Source of the DNA: Candidatus Polarisedimenticolia bacterium
GTDB lineage: Bacteria; Acidobacteriota; Polarisedimenticolia; Gp22-AA2
DNA: 64,000 nt
Assembly: GCA_036001465.1 (NCBI GenBank)
Contig: DASYUH010000109.1
Location: forward strand, 41,262 to 105,261
Reading direction: 5' to 3'
The position numbers were made by a program, and so were the translations under genes. This document shows positions 51,854-60,821 of the stretch, piece by piece; positions within the stretch are counted from its first letter, which is position 1; each line of letters opens with the position of its first letter. The notes under the pieces were generated by a model. The model was not told where the DNA came from and made no database searches. It saw only the letters and a program-made list of their open reading frames with translations.

Positions 51854-52668
51854 CCGACCCGAACGCTCACTTCACCGGATCGATCCCGGAGAACTACGAC
51901 CGGCACCTGGGGCCGGTGCTGTTCGAGCCGTACGCGCGCGACCTGGCGCGCCGCCTCCCGGCCGCCGAGGGGACGCGCGTCCTGGAGATCGCCTGCGGCA
52001 CCGGCATCGTCACGCGGCAGCTGAGGGAGCGGCTGCCCGCGGGGGCGCGGCTCGTCGCGACCGATCTGAACCAGCCGATGATCGACCACGCCCGGCGCAG
52101 GCTCGAAGGGGTGCGCGGCATCGACTGGCAGCAGGCGGACGCCTGCGCCCTGCCGTTTCCCGACAAGTCGTTCGACGTCGTCGTCTGCCAGTTCGGCCTG
52201 ATGTTCGTGCCGGACAAGCCGCTGGCGCTCAAGGAGGCGCGGCGCGTGCTGGCGGACGGCGGGACGCTTCTGCTCAGCGTCTGGGACTCGCTCGAGAAGA
52301 ACACCTTCGCCAAGATCGCGCACGAGAAGATCGCGTCGTTCTTCCCCAGCGATCCGCCGACGTTCTACCAGGTCCCGTTCAGCCTGCACGATATGGACGC
52401 GCTGCAGGAGATGGCGAGCGGCGCCGGCTTCACCGAGGTGCGGATCGACCCGGTCGCGTTCCAGGGGGAGAGCCCGACGGCGCGCGAGCTGGCGACCGGC
52501 CTGGTCGAGGGGAACCCGGTCGGCAGCGCGATCCGCGAGCGCAACATCGTGCCGGTCGCCGACGTGATCTCCGCCGTCGCGCTGACGGTGGCGAAGCAGT
52601 TCGGGGACCGCCCGGTCCGGATACCGCTGCATGCCTTCGTGATGACGGCGCGCGCCGGCGCGCGCTGA
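51850..52668 (+). CDS. SAM-dependent class I methyltransferase (UbiE-like), inside the topoisomerase VI operon
   Basis: The 272-residue protein has a class I SAM fold: [15 protein letters not shown] (motif I, about 45-59), acidic strand [27 protein letters not shown] (motif post-I region) and [10 protein letters not shown]. It resembles small-molecule or quinone methyltransferases more than DNA or rRNA methylases; no target-recognition domain is present. Its ATG overlaps the top6B stop and it ends 11 bases before top6A. It therefore sits between the two subunits of one enzyme, but no functional link can be shown from sequence. Confidence 0.85.
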   Translation: MTDPNAHFTGSIPENYDRHLGPVLFEPYARDLARRLPAAEGTRVLEIACGTGIVTRQLRERLPAGARLVATDLNQPMIDHARRRLEGVRGIDWQQADACALPFPDKSFDVVVCQFGLMFVPDKPLALKEARRVLADGGTLLLSVWDSLEKNTFAKIAHEKIASFFPSDPPTFYQVPFSLHDMDALQEMASGAGFTEVRIDPVAFQGESPTARELATGLVEGNPVGSAIRERNIVPVADVISAVALTVAKQFGDRPVRIPLHAFVMTARAGAR

Positions 52669-52679
52669 AGGGAGAGACG

Positions 52680-53765
52680 ATGCCGTCCCCGGCCCTGAAG
52701 AAGATCGAGCAGACCGCGGAGGAGGTCCGCAAGACCATCCTGAAGCGGCAGAAGCCCAATCTCAAGTTCCCGCTGCGCAGCCTGAGCAACGTCAAGTACG
52801 ACCCGAAGAAGGGGCACTTCGAGATGCGCGGCCGGAAGAAGGAGCGCACCCTCACCGTCTCGACCGTCAAGACGTTCGCGCAGACCCTGCGCATGATGGC
52901 GCTGTCGCGCGAGCTGATCTCGCAGGACGACATCGCCACCAAGAGGGAGGCGTACTACGTCTCGAAGAACTGGGACGCGGCGCGCTTCCTCGAGCAGCCC
53001 GAATCCGATGCCGTGATGGACGACGTCGAGGCGCTGTTCGAGGTCAACCGCGAGCAGATCGGCTTCGTGCCGGAGGAGAAGGGGGGCGAGATCTCCGGGA
53101 AGCTCGTCATCGTCGACCGCGACTCCGAGACCGGCAAGCCCCTGCGCATCGACTGCACCAAGTTCGGCTCCGGCGCCTATTCGATCCCGATCTCGGTCGA
53201 GCACCTGAAGTTCGAGACCGACGCCGACTTCATCCTGGTGATCGAGACCGCCGGCATGTTCCAGCGCCTGGTGAAGCACAAGTACTGGAAGACCGCCAAC
53301 TGCATCCTGGTCTCGATGGGGGGCGTGCCGACGCGCGCCTGCCGCCGCTTCATCCGCCGCCTGGCCGACTTCAAGAAGATCCCCGTCTACGTGTTCGTCG
53401 ACGGCGACCCGTACGGCATCTCGAACATCTACCGCACCCTCAAGGTCGGGTCCGGAAACGCCGCCCACCTCAACGAGTACTTCTGCGTTCCCCAGGCGCG
53501 CTACATGGGGATCACGCCGCAGGACATCGTCGACTACAAGCTCCCCACCCACCCGCTGAAGGAGGTCGACATCAAGCGGGCCCGCGACGCCATCAAGAAC
53601 GACCCGTTCTTCCAGCACCACAAGCCCTGGGTCGCCGCCATGGAGCACCTCCTGAAGATGGGCGTCCGCGCCGAGCAGCAGGCCCTCGCCAAGTGGGGGC
53701 TCAACTACGTCATCGACACCTATCTTCCGGAAAAGCTCAAGCATACTGAGAAGTTTTTGCCGTAG
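52680..53765 (+). CDS. top6A: DNA topoisomerase VI subunit A (Spo11-like)
   Basis: Subunit A cleaves both strands through a catalytic Tyr and is the ancestor of the meiotic Spo11. The 361-residue protein has the winged-helix catalytic motif ATKREAYYVSKNW with Tyr92-Tyr93 (the second is the probable nucleophile), and the Toprim domain with Glu188 (LVIETAGMF) and DGDPYG (Asp240, Asp242) for Mg. GGGAGAG lies before ATG 52680. Length is normal for archaeal A subunits. With top6B 827 bases upstream, a full enzyme can be made. Topoisomerase VI is rare in bacteria, so the operon was probably acquired by transfer at some time, although its GC content now matches the surrounding genome. Confidence 0.94.
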   Translation: MPSPALKKIEQTAEEVRKTILKRQKPNLKFPLRSLSNVKYDPKKGHFEMRGRKKERTLTVSTVKTFAQTLRMMALSRELISQDDIATKREAYYVSKNWDAARFLEQPESDAVMDDVEALFEVNREQIGFVPEEKGGEISGKLVIVDRDSETGKPLRIDCTKFGSGAYSIPISVEHLKFETDADFILVIETAGMFQRLVKHKYWKTANCILVSMGGVPTRACRRFIRRLADFKKIPVYVFVDGDPYGISNIYRTLKVGSGNAAHLNEYFCVPQARYMGITPQDIVDYKLPTHPLKEVDIKRARDAIKNDPFFQHHKPWVAAMEHLLKMGVRAEQQALAKWGLNYVIDTYLPEKLKHTEKFLP

Positions 53766-53810
53766 CACCGGACCAGGCAGCGCGTGAGGAAGTTCAGATA
53801 GAGGAGAAAG

Positions 53811-55493
53811 TCAGCGCGAAGCCGGAGCTCTCAGGGGTGCGAAGTCTCTCCAAATTCTCTGGAGAAGATCCCCGCCGATCTCTTCGCTGGTGATCGCATC
53901 AGGCTTCGCTTCATTGAGTATCTCAAGCCCAAGGTGATCTCCCTCCGCTCTCGCTGGTTCAAATGCCTCGGGCAGAAACTCTGCGAATCCGAGGTATGCC
54001 ACATCTTCCATGTGTCCGGCAGGACCAGCGAACCGCTGCCCTACGGGCGCCCGACCGATTCGGATCGGCTGTACTTCCTTGCCATCCCGGATGAGCCGCA
54101 GAGTATCGACATCTCCTTGGTATCGGTAGCGCATGACCGCGCTCGAGCCTACCAGGCCGGCCGCGAAAGCTGAACCGAAAGTCGGCTTGATCCGGGGAAT
54201 GATGACGATCTTTACAATCGCGCTGTACTGGCCGACGTACTGAGCCCAACCCTTGATATCAGCGACAGGATCGTAGGTGTCGGCTGCAGAGACCTTCTTG
54301 CGCCGCTGCTGCCGGCCCTGGGCGGCCTTGATGTCATCCTGATGGTCGAAGTAGCAGAGAGCAGGCGGAGTGAGAAGGAAGACATCAAAGCGCCGAGTCA
54401 CGATGTGGTAATTCTCCAGATCGAAGTCTTCAGCCAAGACAATCTGCTTCAGTGCATCCGCGGGATAACGTGTCCGCGGGATCGGAGGCCGAAAATCCGA
54501 AGACGGCAGGGTGAATCCGCTGAGCTTCTTCCTGGCCTCCTCTAACACGGGGAATGCCTTCCATATTCTCACGGTTCCAGAAATCCCGCGTCCTTCTCCA
54601 AAGGTGTTGATTCCGATCGCTTCTTTCTCAGCGTTGAGTAGGGGCCCTCCGCTGTTGCCGTGATCGATCATGACGTCGCTGATGATTGCGCCAGTTTCGA
54701 CTTTGCTGACGATCCCCGCGGTGATGATTTTCTGTTGATGAAGAGGGCTTCCAATCGCGAAGATCTCGTCCCCCTCTCGGACTGGCGGCTGCTCAGCGGA
54801 ATCTGCGGCGAGCCTTATCACGCCGAGAGGCGGCATCGCTTTCGGGTTGATCACGAGGATAGCGACATCCTCGCGTGCATCTGAGGCGATGACAGTCGCG
54901 GGCAGCCGGTGTTCGTCGTCAAAACTGACCGTGAAAAAGCGACTTCCCGAGGTGACATGTTCATTTGTGATCAGGAGGCCCCGCTCGTCTACTAGAAAGC
55001 CAGAGCCATGGCCCCCTTCGGACTCGACTGTTACCACGGAATCACGCAGCGCCTGGAACACCTCTGTCGCAGTGGACTTTGGCCGGACAGGAACAGGCAC
55101 GGAGGGCGTGCCGATGAGTGCGTTGTCATTGCTCAACTCGATCGTCACCGCACGGCCACTGATAACCTCGAACGCAAAGTCCCATTCCATTCGACGCAGG
55201 CCGAGCTGCACTGGCGCCATGGAACGAATCCGATAGTGTCCGGGTCCTAGTTGAACCTGGCCCTCCCCGGTGAACGATGTGGTGATAGCAACCTTGTCGC
55301 CTCCTGCCTCTGCCAGAGGCAGGATTTCAAACGGGTGCTTCGGTACCGGTTTGAGCGAGAGATCAATGTCAACGACGGCCACCTTGATCACGACGTTGAC
55401 TGGAGCAACGGGTGAGGCGAATGAGGCTGATTCCATCGCCAAAAGGCAGCATGCCGCTACAATACGACTCAGGAAGGACCGGCTCCGCATCAT
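53811..55493 (-). CDS. Exported trypsin-like (DegP-type) serine protease without a PDZ domain
   Basis: The 560-residue product has a signal peptide (residues 8-27), an N-terminal beta domain of about 110 residues that I cannot assign, and a trypsin-like core with His179 (ITNEHV), Asp209 (AREDVAILV) and Ser281 (DHGNSGGPLL). No PDZ domain follows; instead there are about 230 residues of unknown type. The gene is visibly lower in GC than its neighbours, suggesting later acquisition. It runs convergently towards top6A with a 45-base gap and has its own promoter. Its role might be cleavage of misfolded exported proteins, but the missing PDZ argues for a different regulation from DegP. Confidence 0.85.
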   Translation of the reverse strand: MMRSRSFLSRIVAACCLLAMESASFASPVAPVNVVIKVAVVDIDLSLKPVPKHPFEILPLAEAGGDKVAITTSFTGEGQVQLGPGHYRIRSMAPVQLGLRRMEWDFAFEVISGRAVTIELSNDNALIGTPSVPVPVRPKSTATEVFQALRDSVVTVESEGGHGSGFLVDERGLLITNEHVTSGSRFFTVSFDDEHRLPATVIASDAREDVAILVINPKAMPPLGVIRLAADSAEQPPVREGDEIFAIGSPLHQQKIITAGIVSKVETGAIISDVMIDHGNSGGPLLNAEKEAIGINTFGEGRGISGTVRIWKAFPVLEEARKKLSGFTLPSSDFRPPIPRTRYPADALKQIVLAEDFDLENYHIVTRRFDVFLLTPPALCYFDHQDDIKAAQGRQQRRKKVSAADTYDPVADIKGWAQYVGQYSAIVKIVIIPRIKPTFGSAFAAGLVGSSAVMRYRYQGDVDTLRLIRDGKEVQPIRIGRAPVGQRFAGPAGHMEDVAYLGFAEFLPEAFEPARAEGDHLGLEILNEAKPDAITSEEIGGDLLQRIWRDFAPLRAPASR

Positions 55494-55547
55494 CGGAGTC
55501 CCTCCAACTAGCCAGGATAGAGTGGGTTCCCCAAGTATCGTGGTCGA

Positions 55548-55577
55548 ATTCTATCCAGGGGATTGACGTGTAGTCAA
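55548..55577 (-). promoter_or_regulatory. Promoter of the trypsin-like protease gene
   Basis: On the minus strand TTGACT (55577-55572) and TAGAAT (55553-55548) are separated by 18 bases. TTGAC and GTCAA around the -35 form an inverted repeat (TTGAC-N5-GTCAA) that might bind a regulator. The leader would be about 48 bases. Confidence 0.55.
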
Positions 55578-55675
55578 GCCCAGGCCCGCACGGATAGGTC
55601 GCCACGACCGCCGCGGGGCTGGTCGCCGGCCCGCGGCTCGGGTAAGATGGGTGCTTGCCAAGGAGGCAGACCAAC

Positions 55676-56113
55676 ATGAGGAATGTCCTGAAGAGCAAGG
55701 CGGTCCTGGCGCTCGTGCTCCCCGTCGCCCTGACCGGCTTCGCGTTCGCCGGAGCCAACTGCGATCACGGCAAGGGAGGAGAGGCGAAGGCGGGCGCGCA
55801 CTGCAACCTGAACAAGAACGTCGTCAAGGAAGCGAAGCTGACCGACGACGGCGCCATCGTGACCCTGAAGGGGAAGAACGCCAAGGCCGTCAGCCACATC
55901 AAGGAGCACCTCGCCGCCCACGCCAACGGCGAGCCCTGCGAGGGCTGCCCCCTGTCCATGGAAGGCGTGACCACCAAGGTCGAGATGGCCGACGACGGCG
56001 GCACGTTCACGCTGGTCGGCAGCACTCCCGAGACCATCAAGGCGGTCCAGGAGTGGGCCCAGATGCCGGCAGGCGCCTGCTGCAAGCACGGCGAGAGCCA
56101 CGAGAAGGCGTAA
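55676..56113 (+). CDS. Exported Cys/His-rich small protein, possibly metal-binding
   Basis: The 145-residue product starts at ATG 55676 with AAGGAGG nine bases upstream. A signal peptide covers residues 8-26 (KAVLALVLPVALTGFAFAG). The mature part has clustered Cys and His: NCDHGKGG, AHCNLN, EPCEGCPLS and GACCKHGESH. This suggests metal binding or disulfides. Two related beta segments (KLTDDGAIVTLKG and EMADDGGTFTLVG) flank helices, hinting at an internal duplication or a heavy-metal-associated-like fold. No family is recognised. TAAGAT at 55643-55648 may be its -10 box. A terminator follows. Confidence 0.7.
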   Translation: MRNVLKSKAVLALVLPVALTGFAFAGANCDHGKGGEAKAGAHCNLNKNVVKEAKLTDDGAIVTLKGKNAKAVSHIKEHLAAHANGEPCEGCPLSMEGVTTKVEMADDGGTFTLVGSTPETIKAVQEWAQMPAGACCKHGESHEKA

Positions 56114-56146
56114 GTCCGGCTTTCTCGGTCGAGCGCTGGAATTCGA

Positions 56147-56174
56147 AGGGCCTCCGGGGCGACCCGGAGGCCCT
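56147..56174 (+). terminator. Stem-loop terminator after the Cys/His-rich gene
   Basis: A perfect 12-bp stem (56147-56158 with 56163-56174) closes a GCGA tetraloop, followed by a pyrimidine-rich CTTCGTTC. It lies between convergent genes and might serve both. The T-run is weak, so Rho-independent activity is probable but not certain. Confidence 0.6.
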
Positions 56175-56236
56175 CTTCGTTCACCCGGGCCCCGTCGGGC
56201 CGGGCTCCGCGGGCACGCCCAGTCCCGGCCGGCAGG

Positions 56237-57841
56237 CTAGCGCAGCGCCCCTTTGCGGAAATCGCGCCCGATCTCGCGTGCCGCGTTGTACCCCGCGGCC
56301 CCCATGACGCCGCCGCCCGGATGCGTGCACGCCCCGCACAGGTAGAGGCCGCGCACGGGAGTGCGATAGTCGGCCGCCCCCGGCACCGGGCGCATGAAGA
56401 AGAGCTGGTCGAGCGTCATGTCCCCCTGGAAGATGTTGCCGTGCGTCAATGAGAAGTCCCGCTCGAGGTCGAGCGGACTCAACACCTGCCGGTGCAGGAC
56501 CGAGCCCCTGAAGTTGGGGGCGTAGCGCGTGAAGATCTCCGTCACCCGGTCGCCGAACTTCTCCTTCTCGGTGTCCCAGGTCCCTCCCTTCAGCTCGTAC
56601 GGCCCGAACTGGCAGAAGACCGACATGATGTGCTGCCCCGCCGGCGCAATCGAGTCGTCGTAGACCGTCGGAATCACGGCTTCGAGGAACGGCTGCGACG
56701 ACCACTGCCCGTACTTCGCCTCGTCGTAGGCCTTCTCCATGTAGTCGAGCGACGGGCAGATGTCGATCGTCCCCCGGTGCTGCGGCCCCGGCGCCTTCCC
56801 CGGCAGCGCCGTGAAGTCCGGCAGCTCGGACAGGGCGTAGTTCACCTTGATCGACGACCCGGTGATCCGGAAGCGCTCGATCGCGCGCACGAACTCCGGC
56901 GGCAGATCGCGCCGCGCGTCCATGAGCTTCAGGAAGGTGATGTTCGGATCGGCGTTGCTGACCACGGCGCGCGCCCGGACCTCCTCGCCCCCCTTCAGGA
57001 CGACCCCCTCCGCCCGGCCGTCCCGGACCAGGATCCTCTCGACCGCTGCGCCGCAGCGGATCGTCACCCCCCGCTCGCGCGCCGCCCGGGCGATGCACTC
57101 CGACACCTGCCCCATGCCGCCGCGCACCACCCCCCAGCAGCCGCGCATCCCGTCCACCTCGCCCATGACGTGGTGGAACAGCACGTACGCCGTCCCCGGC
57201 GTGCGCGGCCCCGCGAACGTCCCGATCACCGCCTGGCCGCAGAGGAGCGCCTTCAGCTCCTCCGACTCGAACCACGAGTCGAGGAAGTCCTTGGCGCTCG
57301 CGACCAGGATCTCGATCTCGCCGTACAGGTCCTTCTTCAGCCCGCGCGCCAGCCGCGCCACCTTCAGGAGCCCGAGCAGATCGCGCAAACGCGACGACGT
57401 CGGGTCCGGGGGCGTCATCATCAGGAGCGGCTCGACGAACTCCGCCAGCCGGTTCAGCGCCTTCTCGTAGTCCTCGTAGACGTCCGCGTCCTTCGCCGAG
57501 AACTTGCGGATCTCCGCGCGCGTCTTGTTGTAGTCGTTCCAGATCATCAGATGCCGGCCGTCCGGATACGGCTGGAAGTACGGCGGATCCTGAGGATAGA
57601 TCGTGAGCCCGTGCCGCTTCAGGTCCAGGTCGCGCACCACCTCGCGCCGCAGCAGGCTGATGACGTACGCCGCCGTCGAGACCTTGAACCCCGGCCACGG
57701 CTCCTCGGTCACCGACGCCCCCCCCACGAACGCCCGCCGCTCCAGGACCAGGACCTCCAGCCCGCGCGCCGCGAGGTACGCCGACGCCACCAGCCCGTTG
57801 TGGCCCCCCCCGACGATCACCACGTCGTGCCGGTCAGCCAT
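56237..57841 (-). CDS. FAD-dependent oxidoreductase of the PYROXD2 / phytoene-desaturase-like family
   Basis: The 534-residue protein has the N-terminal dinucleotide motif VVIVGGGHNGLVASAYLA (7-24), the acidic end LVLERR, and the C-terminal FAD motif GLYLCGACTHPGGGVMGAAG written here in two parts, GLYLCGACTHPGG and GVMGAAG. The arrangement matches PYROXD2-type members of the CrtI superfamily; carotenoid desaturases are less likely since no carotenoid genes are near. The substrate is unknown. ATG 57841 overlaps the Tag stop by eight bases, so it is the last gene of an operon with Tag and a P1 peptidase. Confidence 0.85.
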   Translation of the reverse strand: MADRHDVVIVGGGHNGLVASAYLAARGLEVLVLERRAFVGGASVTEEPWPGFKVSTAAYVISLLRREVVRDLDLKRHGLTIYPQDPPYFQPYPDGRHLMIWNDYNKTRAEIRKFSAKDADVYEDYEKALNRLAEFVEPLLMMTPPDPTSSRLRDLLGLLKVARLARGLKKDLYGEIEILVASAKDFLDSWFESEELKALLCGQAVIGTFAGPRTPGTAYVLFHHVMGEVDGMRGCWGVVRGGMGQVSECIARAARERGVTIRCGAAVERILVRDGRAEGVVLKGGEEVRARAVVSNADPNITFLKLMDARRDLPPEFVRAIERFRITGSSIKVNYALSELPDFTALPGKAPGPQHRGTIDICPSLDYMEKAYDEAKYGQWSSQPFLEAVIPTVYDDSIAPAGQHIMSVFCQFGPYELKGGTWDTEKEKFGDRVTEIFTRYAPNFRGSVLHRQVLSPLDLERDFSLTHGNIFQGDMTLDQLFFMRPVPGAADYRTPVRGLYLCGACTHPGGGVMGAAGYNAAREIGRDFRKGALR

Positions 57842-58481
57842 CGCGCCTCCGTCCGGGCGCGCGGCTCTCCGGCCCGGCCGGGCGGCCCGCCTCGCGGCGC
57901 GGACGCGCCGCCGCCGCCCCCGGCTGCGGCGCTGCCGCCCGCGGCGCCGCCGCCCGGGCCCACGGCGGATCGAGCGCCAGGATGCGCCCCTGCACCGGGC
58001 ACGACGCAGCGTGGGCCCCCGGCAGGTACCCCGTGCTGATCAGGAACTCTCCGGTGATCTCCCCACCCGTGAAGCGGAACGTCTCCTTGAACAGCTTCAC
58101 CCACGCGGGCCTGGCCAGCGGATGGTGGGCGTCGAGCCACTCCGCGAACGAGCCGTGCTCCTCGCGTAGCGCCGCAATGCGCCGCGCGTTCTCGATCGCC
58201 GCGTCGATCTTCAGCCGGTTGCGGATGATCCCGGCGTCCCGCAGCAGCCGCGCCTTCTCCCTCCGCCCGTACGCCGCGACCCGATCGACGTCGAACCGGT
58301 CGTACGCCGCACGGAACGCCGCCCGCTTCTTGAGGATCGTCAGCCAGCTCAGCCCCGCCTGGTTGATCTCCAGGACCAGCCGCTCGAACAGCCCGACGTC
58401 GTCGCGCAGCGGGAAGCCGTACTCCCTGTCGTGGTAGGGGCCGTGGAACGGATGCCCCGTCGCGACCTCGCAATAGCTCAT
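57834..58481 (-). CDS. tag: 3-methyladenine DNA glycosylase I (Tag)
   Basis: Tag removes 3-methyladenine from alkylated DNA by the helix-hairpin-helix glycosylase fold. The 215-residue protein keeps the E. coli positions almost exactly: zinc ligands Cys4, His17, His157 and Cys161 (HAASC), the base-contacting Glu38 and Trp46 in LEINQAGLSW. The last 45 residues are an Ala/Arg/Pro-rich extension not found in the E. coli protein. Its start overlaps the P1 peptidase stop as ATGA, and its stop overlaps the next gene, so expression is translationally linked to genes unrelated to DNA repair. Confidence 0.93.
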   Translation of the reverse strand: MSYCEVATGHPFHGPYHDREYGFPLRDDVGLFERLVLEINQAGLSWLTILKKRAAFRAAYDRFDVDRVAAYGRREKARLLRDAGIIRNRLKIDAAIENARRIAALREEHGSFAEWLDAHHPLARPAWVKLFKETFRFTGGEITGEFLISTGYLPGAHAASCPVQGRILALDPPWARAAAPRAAAPQPGAAAARPRREAGRPAGPESRAPGRRRDG

Positions 58482-59824
58482 GGCGTCCCCGGCGCGCCGC
58501 CCGCCGCCCCCTGCTTCGCAGCGGGCGCGCCGCCGACCGGCGGCCGGCCGTACTTCTTCATGATCGCCACCAGCCGGTCCAGAGGCAGCGCGAAGGCCGT
58601 GTTGCCGTCGCGCCCCACCGTCGTGGTCGCCATCGCCAGCGCGTTCAGGATGGCCTCTTCGGTCGCCTCGCCCACCGCCTCGAAGAGCGGATTCAGGTGG
58701 GAGTCCGGCACCACGGTCAGCGTGTAGGTCAAGGGCTTCGCGTAGTGCGGCACCCGGTTCCCCGTCGAGAACGCCAGGAAGATGTCGCCGCTGCCGTGAG
58801 ACGAGATCGTCCCCGTGCGCGCCAGCCCCATCGACGCCTTCGAAGCCAGCCGCCGCAGCTTCAGGTGATCGAGCGGCGCGTCGGTCGCCACCACGATGAT
58901 GATCGAGCCGTCGCCGGCCCCCTCCAGCGGCATCAGGTTGGTGATCTCCCGCCCCACCGGCACCCCCGCCACCAGCAGCTCGCGCCGCCGCCCCATGTTC
59001 GCGTTCACCAGGACCCCCACCGTCCAGCCGCCGTCCTCCGAACGCAGAACGCGCGACGCCGTGCCGATCCCCCCCTTGAACTCGTAGGAGATCATCCCCG
59101 TCCCCGCGCCCACCGCCCCTTCCATCACGGGCCCCGCGCTTGCCGACTCGATCGCCCGCACCGTGTCCGCGACCGACACGTGCCGCCCGCGCGCGTCGTT
59201 GAGCGACGAGTCGTCGCACTCCGCCACCGTCGGCGCCACCACGTCGTCGCCGATGCCGATGTCCGGGTAGCGCTTGAGCATGTACTCCACCACGCCGTCC
59301 ATCACCTTCCCGATGTTCATCGTGTTGGTCAGCAGGATGGGCACCTCGAGCGCCCCCTGCGTCTCGATCCAGATGCTCCCCGTCATCTCCCCCGTGCCGT
59401 TCAGCACCCAGGTCGCCGCCGGGACCTTCTCGCGCCACAGGTCCCCCCCATGCGGCAGGATCGCCGTCACCCCCGTGCGCACCGGCCCCTCCCCCGGCCG
59501 CAGCTTCCCCTCGCCGCGGACCAGCGTCACGTGCCCCACACGCACCCCCTTGACGTCGGTGATCGCGTTGTTCGCCCCCGGAGCCATCCGCCCGATGACG
59601 ATCCCCAGGTCGCGGAGACGCTTGCGAGGAGCGTCCGCCCGGTCCACCCCGGCGCGCGCGGTGGGCGCGCCGGACGCCGCGGGTGCACCGGACGCAGAGG
59701 CGGCGCCGGACGTCGCATCTCCCCCGTGGATCAGCACCGCGCGCATCAGCAGGATCGCGCCAATGAAGAGGATGAGCCCGCCGACGGCGATTCCCGTTCC
59801 CGCCGGACGATTGCGCCGCGCCAT
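58478..59824 (-). CDS. P1 (S58/DmpA-like) family peptidase, membrane-anchored
   Basis: The 448-residue product starts at ATG 59824. An N-terminal membrane segment (residues 12-34, IAVGGLILFIGAILL) and an Ala/Gly/Ser linker precede the peptidase. Family motifs are DVKGVRVGHVTL, VRTGVTAILPHGG, VGVLVNANMGRRRELLVAGV and SSHGSGDIFLAFST. Members include DmpA, beta-peptidyl aminopeptidases and amide hydrolases that mature by self-cleavage at a Gly-Ser in the middle. I could not verify the nucleophile position: the expected site reads Gly-Arg here, so this copy may differ. Two further genes overlap downstream. Confidence 0.82.
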   Translation of the reverse strand: MARRNRPAGTGIAVGGLILFIGAILLMRAVLIHGGDATSGAASASGAPAASGAPTARAGVDRADAPRKRLRDLGIVIGRMAPGANNAITDVKGVRVGHVTLVRGEGKLRPGEGPVRTGVTAILPHGGDLWREKVPAATWVLNGTGEMTGSIWIETQGALEVPILLTNTMNIGKVMDGVVEYMLKRYPDIGIGDDVVAPTVAECDDSSLNDARGRHVSVADTVRAIESASAGPVMEGAVGAGTGMISYEFKGGIGTASRVLRSEDGGWTVGVLVNANMGRRRELLVAGVPVGREITNLMPLEGAGDGSIIIVVATDAPLDHLKLRRLASKASMGLARTGTISSHGSGDIFLAFSTGNRVPHYAKPLTYTLTVVPDSHLNPLFEAVGEATEEAILNALAMATTTVGRDGNTAFALPLDRLVAIMKKYGRPPVGGAPAAKQGAAGGAPGTP

Positions 59825-59898
59825 GATCGCGTCTCCCGTTGTTGAAGCCGGTAGCCTCATCCCGATCGCCGGTCCGAGTCAAGGGCAACCCGCCGCGG

Positions 59899-59926
59899 TT
59901 GCGCCCGCCGCGAAGCGGACTACAAT
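59899..59926 (+). promoter_or_regulatory. Promoter of the DUF4197 gene
   Basis: TTGCGC (59899-59904) and TACAAT (59921-59926) are separated by 16 bases. The start would lie about 25 bases before ATG 59960, and AGGAGG precedes that ATG. Confidence 0.5.
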
Positions 59927-59959
59927 CACCCGGCTCCGCCAGAGCAGGAGGACCTCCCC

Positions 59960-60733
59960 ATGCTCTCGACACTCAGGACAGCGAGTCACCGGCCCGCGGC
60001 CATCGTGACCGCGCTCTGCCTCGCGACCGCCGTCCCGTCGCAGGCCGCCGCCACCCTGGATCCCAGGACCGCCGCCAGCGGCCTGAAGGAGGCGCTCGGA
60101 GTCGGCACCAGCCGATCCGTCGCCCTCCTCGGCCGCCCGGACGGCTATCTGAAGAATCTGGACGTCCGGATCCCGATGCCCCAGAAGCTCCATGCCGTCG
60201 ACGTCAGCCTCCGGACGATCGGCAAGGGGAACCTGGTCGACGAATTCGTGACCAGCATGAACCGCGCCGCCGAGACCGCCGCCCCCCTCGCCAGGAACGT
60301 CTTCCTCGACACCATCAAGCAGATGAGCTTCGCCGACGCCGTGAAGATCGTGCGCGGCAAGGACCATGAGGCCACCGATTACCTGCGCGCCAACGCCGGC
60401 CCCAGGCTCGACACCCTGTTCCGGCCGATCGTCGCCGGGCAGCTCGACAAGGTCGGGACCACCCGGACCTTCGACACCATGATGGGCCGCGCGGCCGCGC
60501 TGCCGTTCGGGGGACGCGTCGCCTTCGACCTGAAGGCCTACGTGACCGCCAAGGCGCTCGACGGCATGTTCCTGATGATCGGCCGGGAAGAGGAGAAGAT
60601 CCGCAAGGACCCGGTCGCCCGCACCACCGACCTTCTCAAGACCGTCTTCGGCGGGTCCGGCGAGACCGGAAAGAAGAAGACCCCCTGGTGGGAGAAGGCG
60701 GTCTCCGGCGGGTCGTCCAGCAGCGGAGCCTAG
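59960..60733 (+). CDS. Exported DUF4197 protein
   Basis: The 257-residue product has a signal peptide (residues 13-30, IVTALCLATAVPSQAAA) and the DUF4197 pattern: AASGLKEALGVGTSRSV near the start, NLDVRIPMPQKL, FLDTIKQMSFADAVKIV and TRTFDTMMGRA. DUF4197 proteins are periplasmic, helical and of unknown function. AGGAGG lies about eight bases upstream of the ATG. The C-terminus is Lys-rich with Trp-Trp and Ser/Gly repeats. It is on the same strand as intI but separated by 133 bases containing a new promoter. Confidence 0.88.
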   Translation: MLSTLRTASHRPAAIVTALCLATAVPSQAAATLDPRTAASGLKEALGVGTSRSVALLGRPDGYLKNLDVRIPMPQKLHAVDVSLRTIGKGNLVDEFVTSMNRAAETAAPLARNVFLDTIKQMSFADAVKIVRGKDHEATDYLRANAGPRLDTLFRPIVAGQLDKVGTTRTFDTMMGRAAALPFGGRVAFDLKAYVTAKALDGMFLMIGREEEKIRKDPVARTTDLLKTVFGGSGETGKKKTPWWEKAVSGGSSSSGA

Positions 60734-60791
60734 CGGCTCGCCTCCCCCACGTCGACCGCGTCATCCGCCCCGCGGCGGCGCGAACGTCCCC

Positions 60792-60821
60792 TTGCCTGAA
60801 TGAGGCCGCCGGGCGTATATT
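60792..60821 (+). promoter_or_regulatory. Promoter of the integron integrase gene
   Basis: TTGCCT (60792-60797) and TATATT (60816-60821) are separated by 18 bases. Transcription would start near 60828, with a leader of about 39 bases. Since intI and the cassettes face the same way, this promoter could also read into the cassette array. No LexA-type SOS box was seen around it, unlike many integron integrase promoters. Confidence 0.55.
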
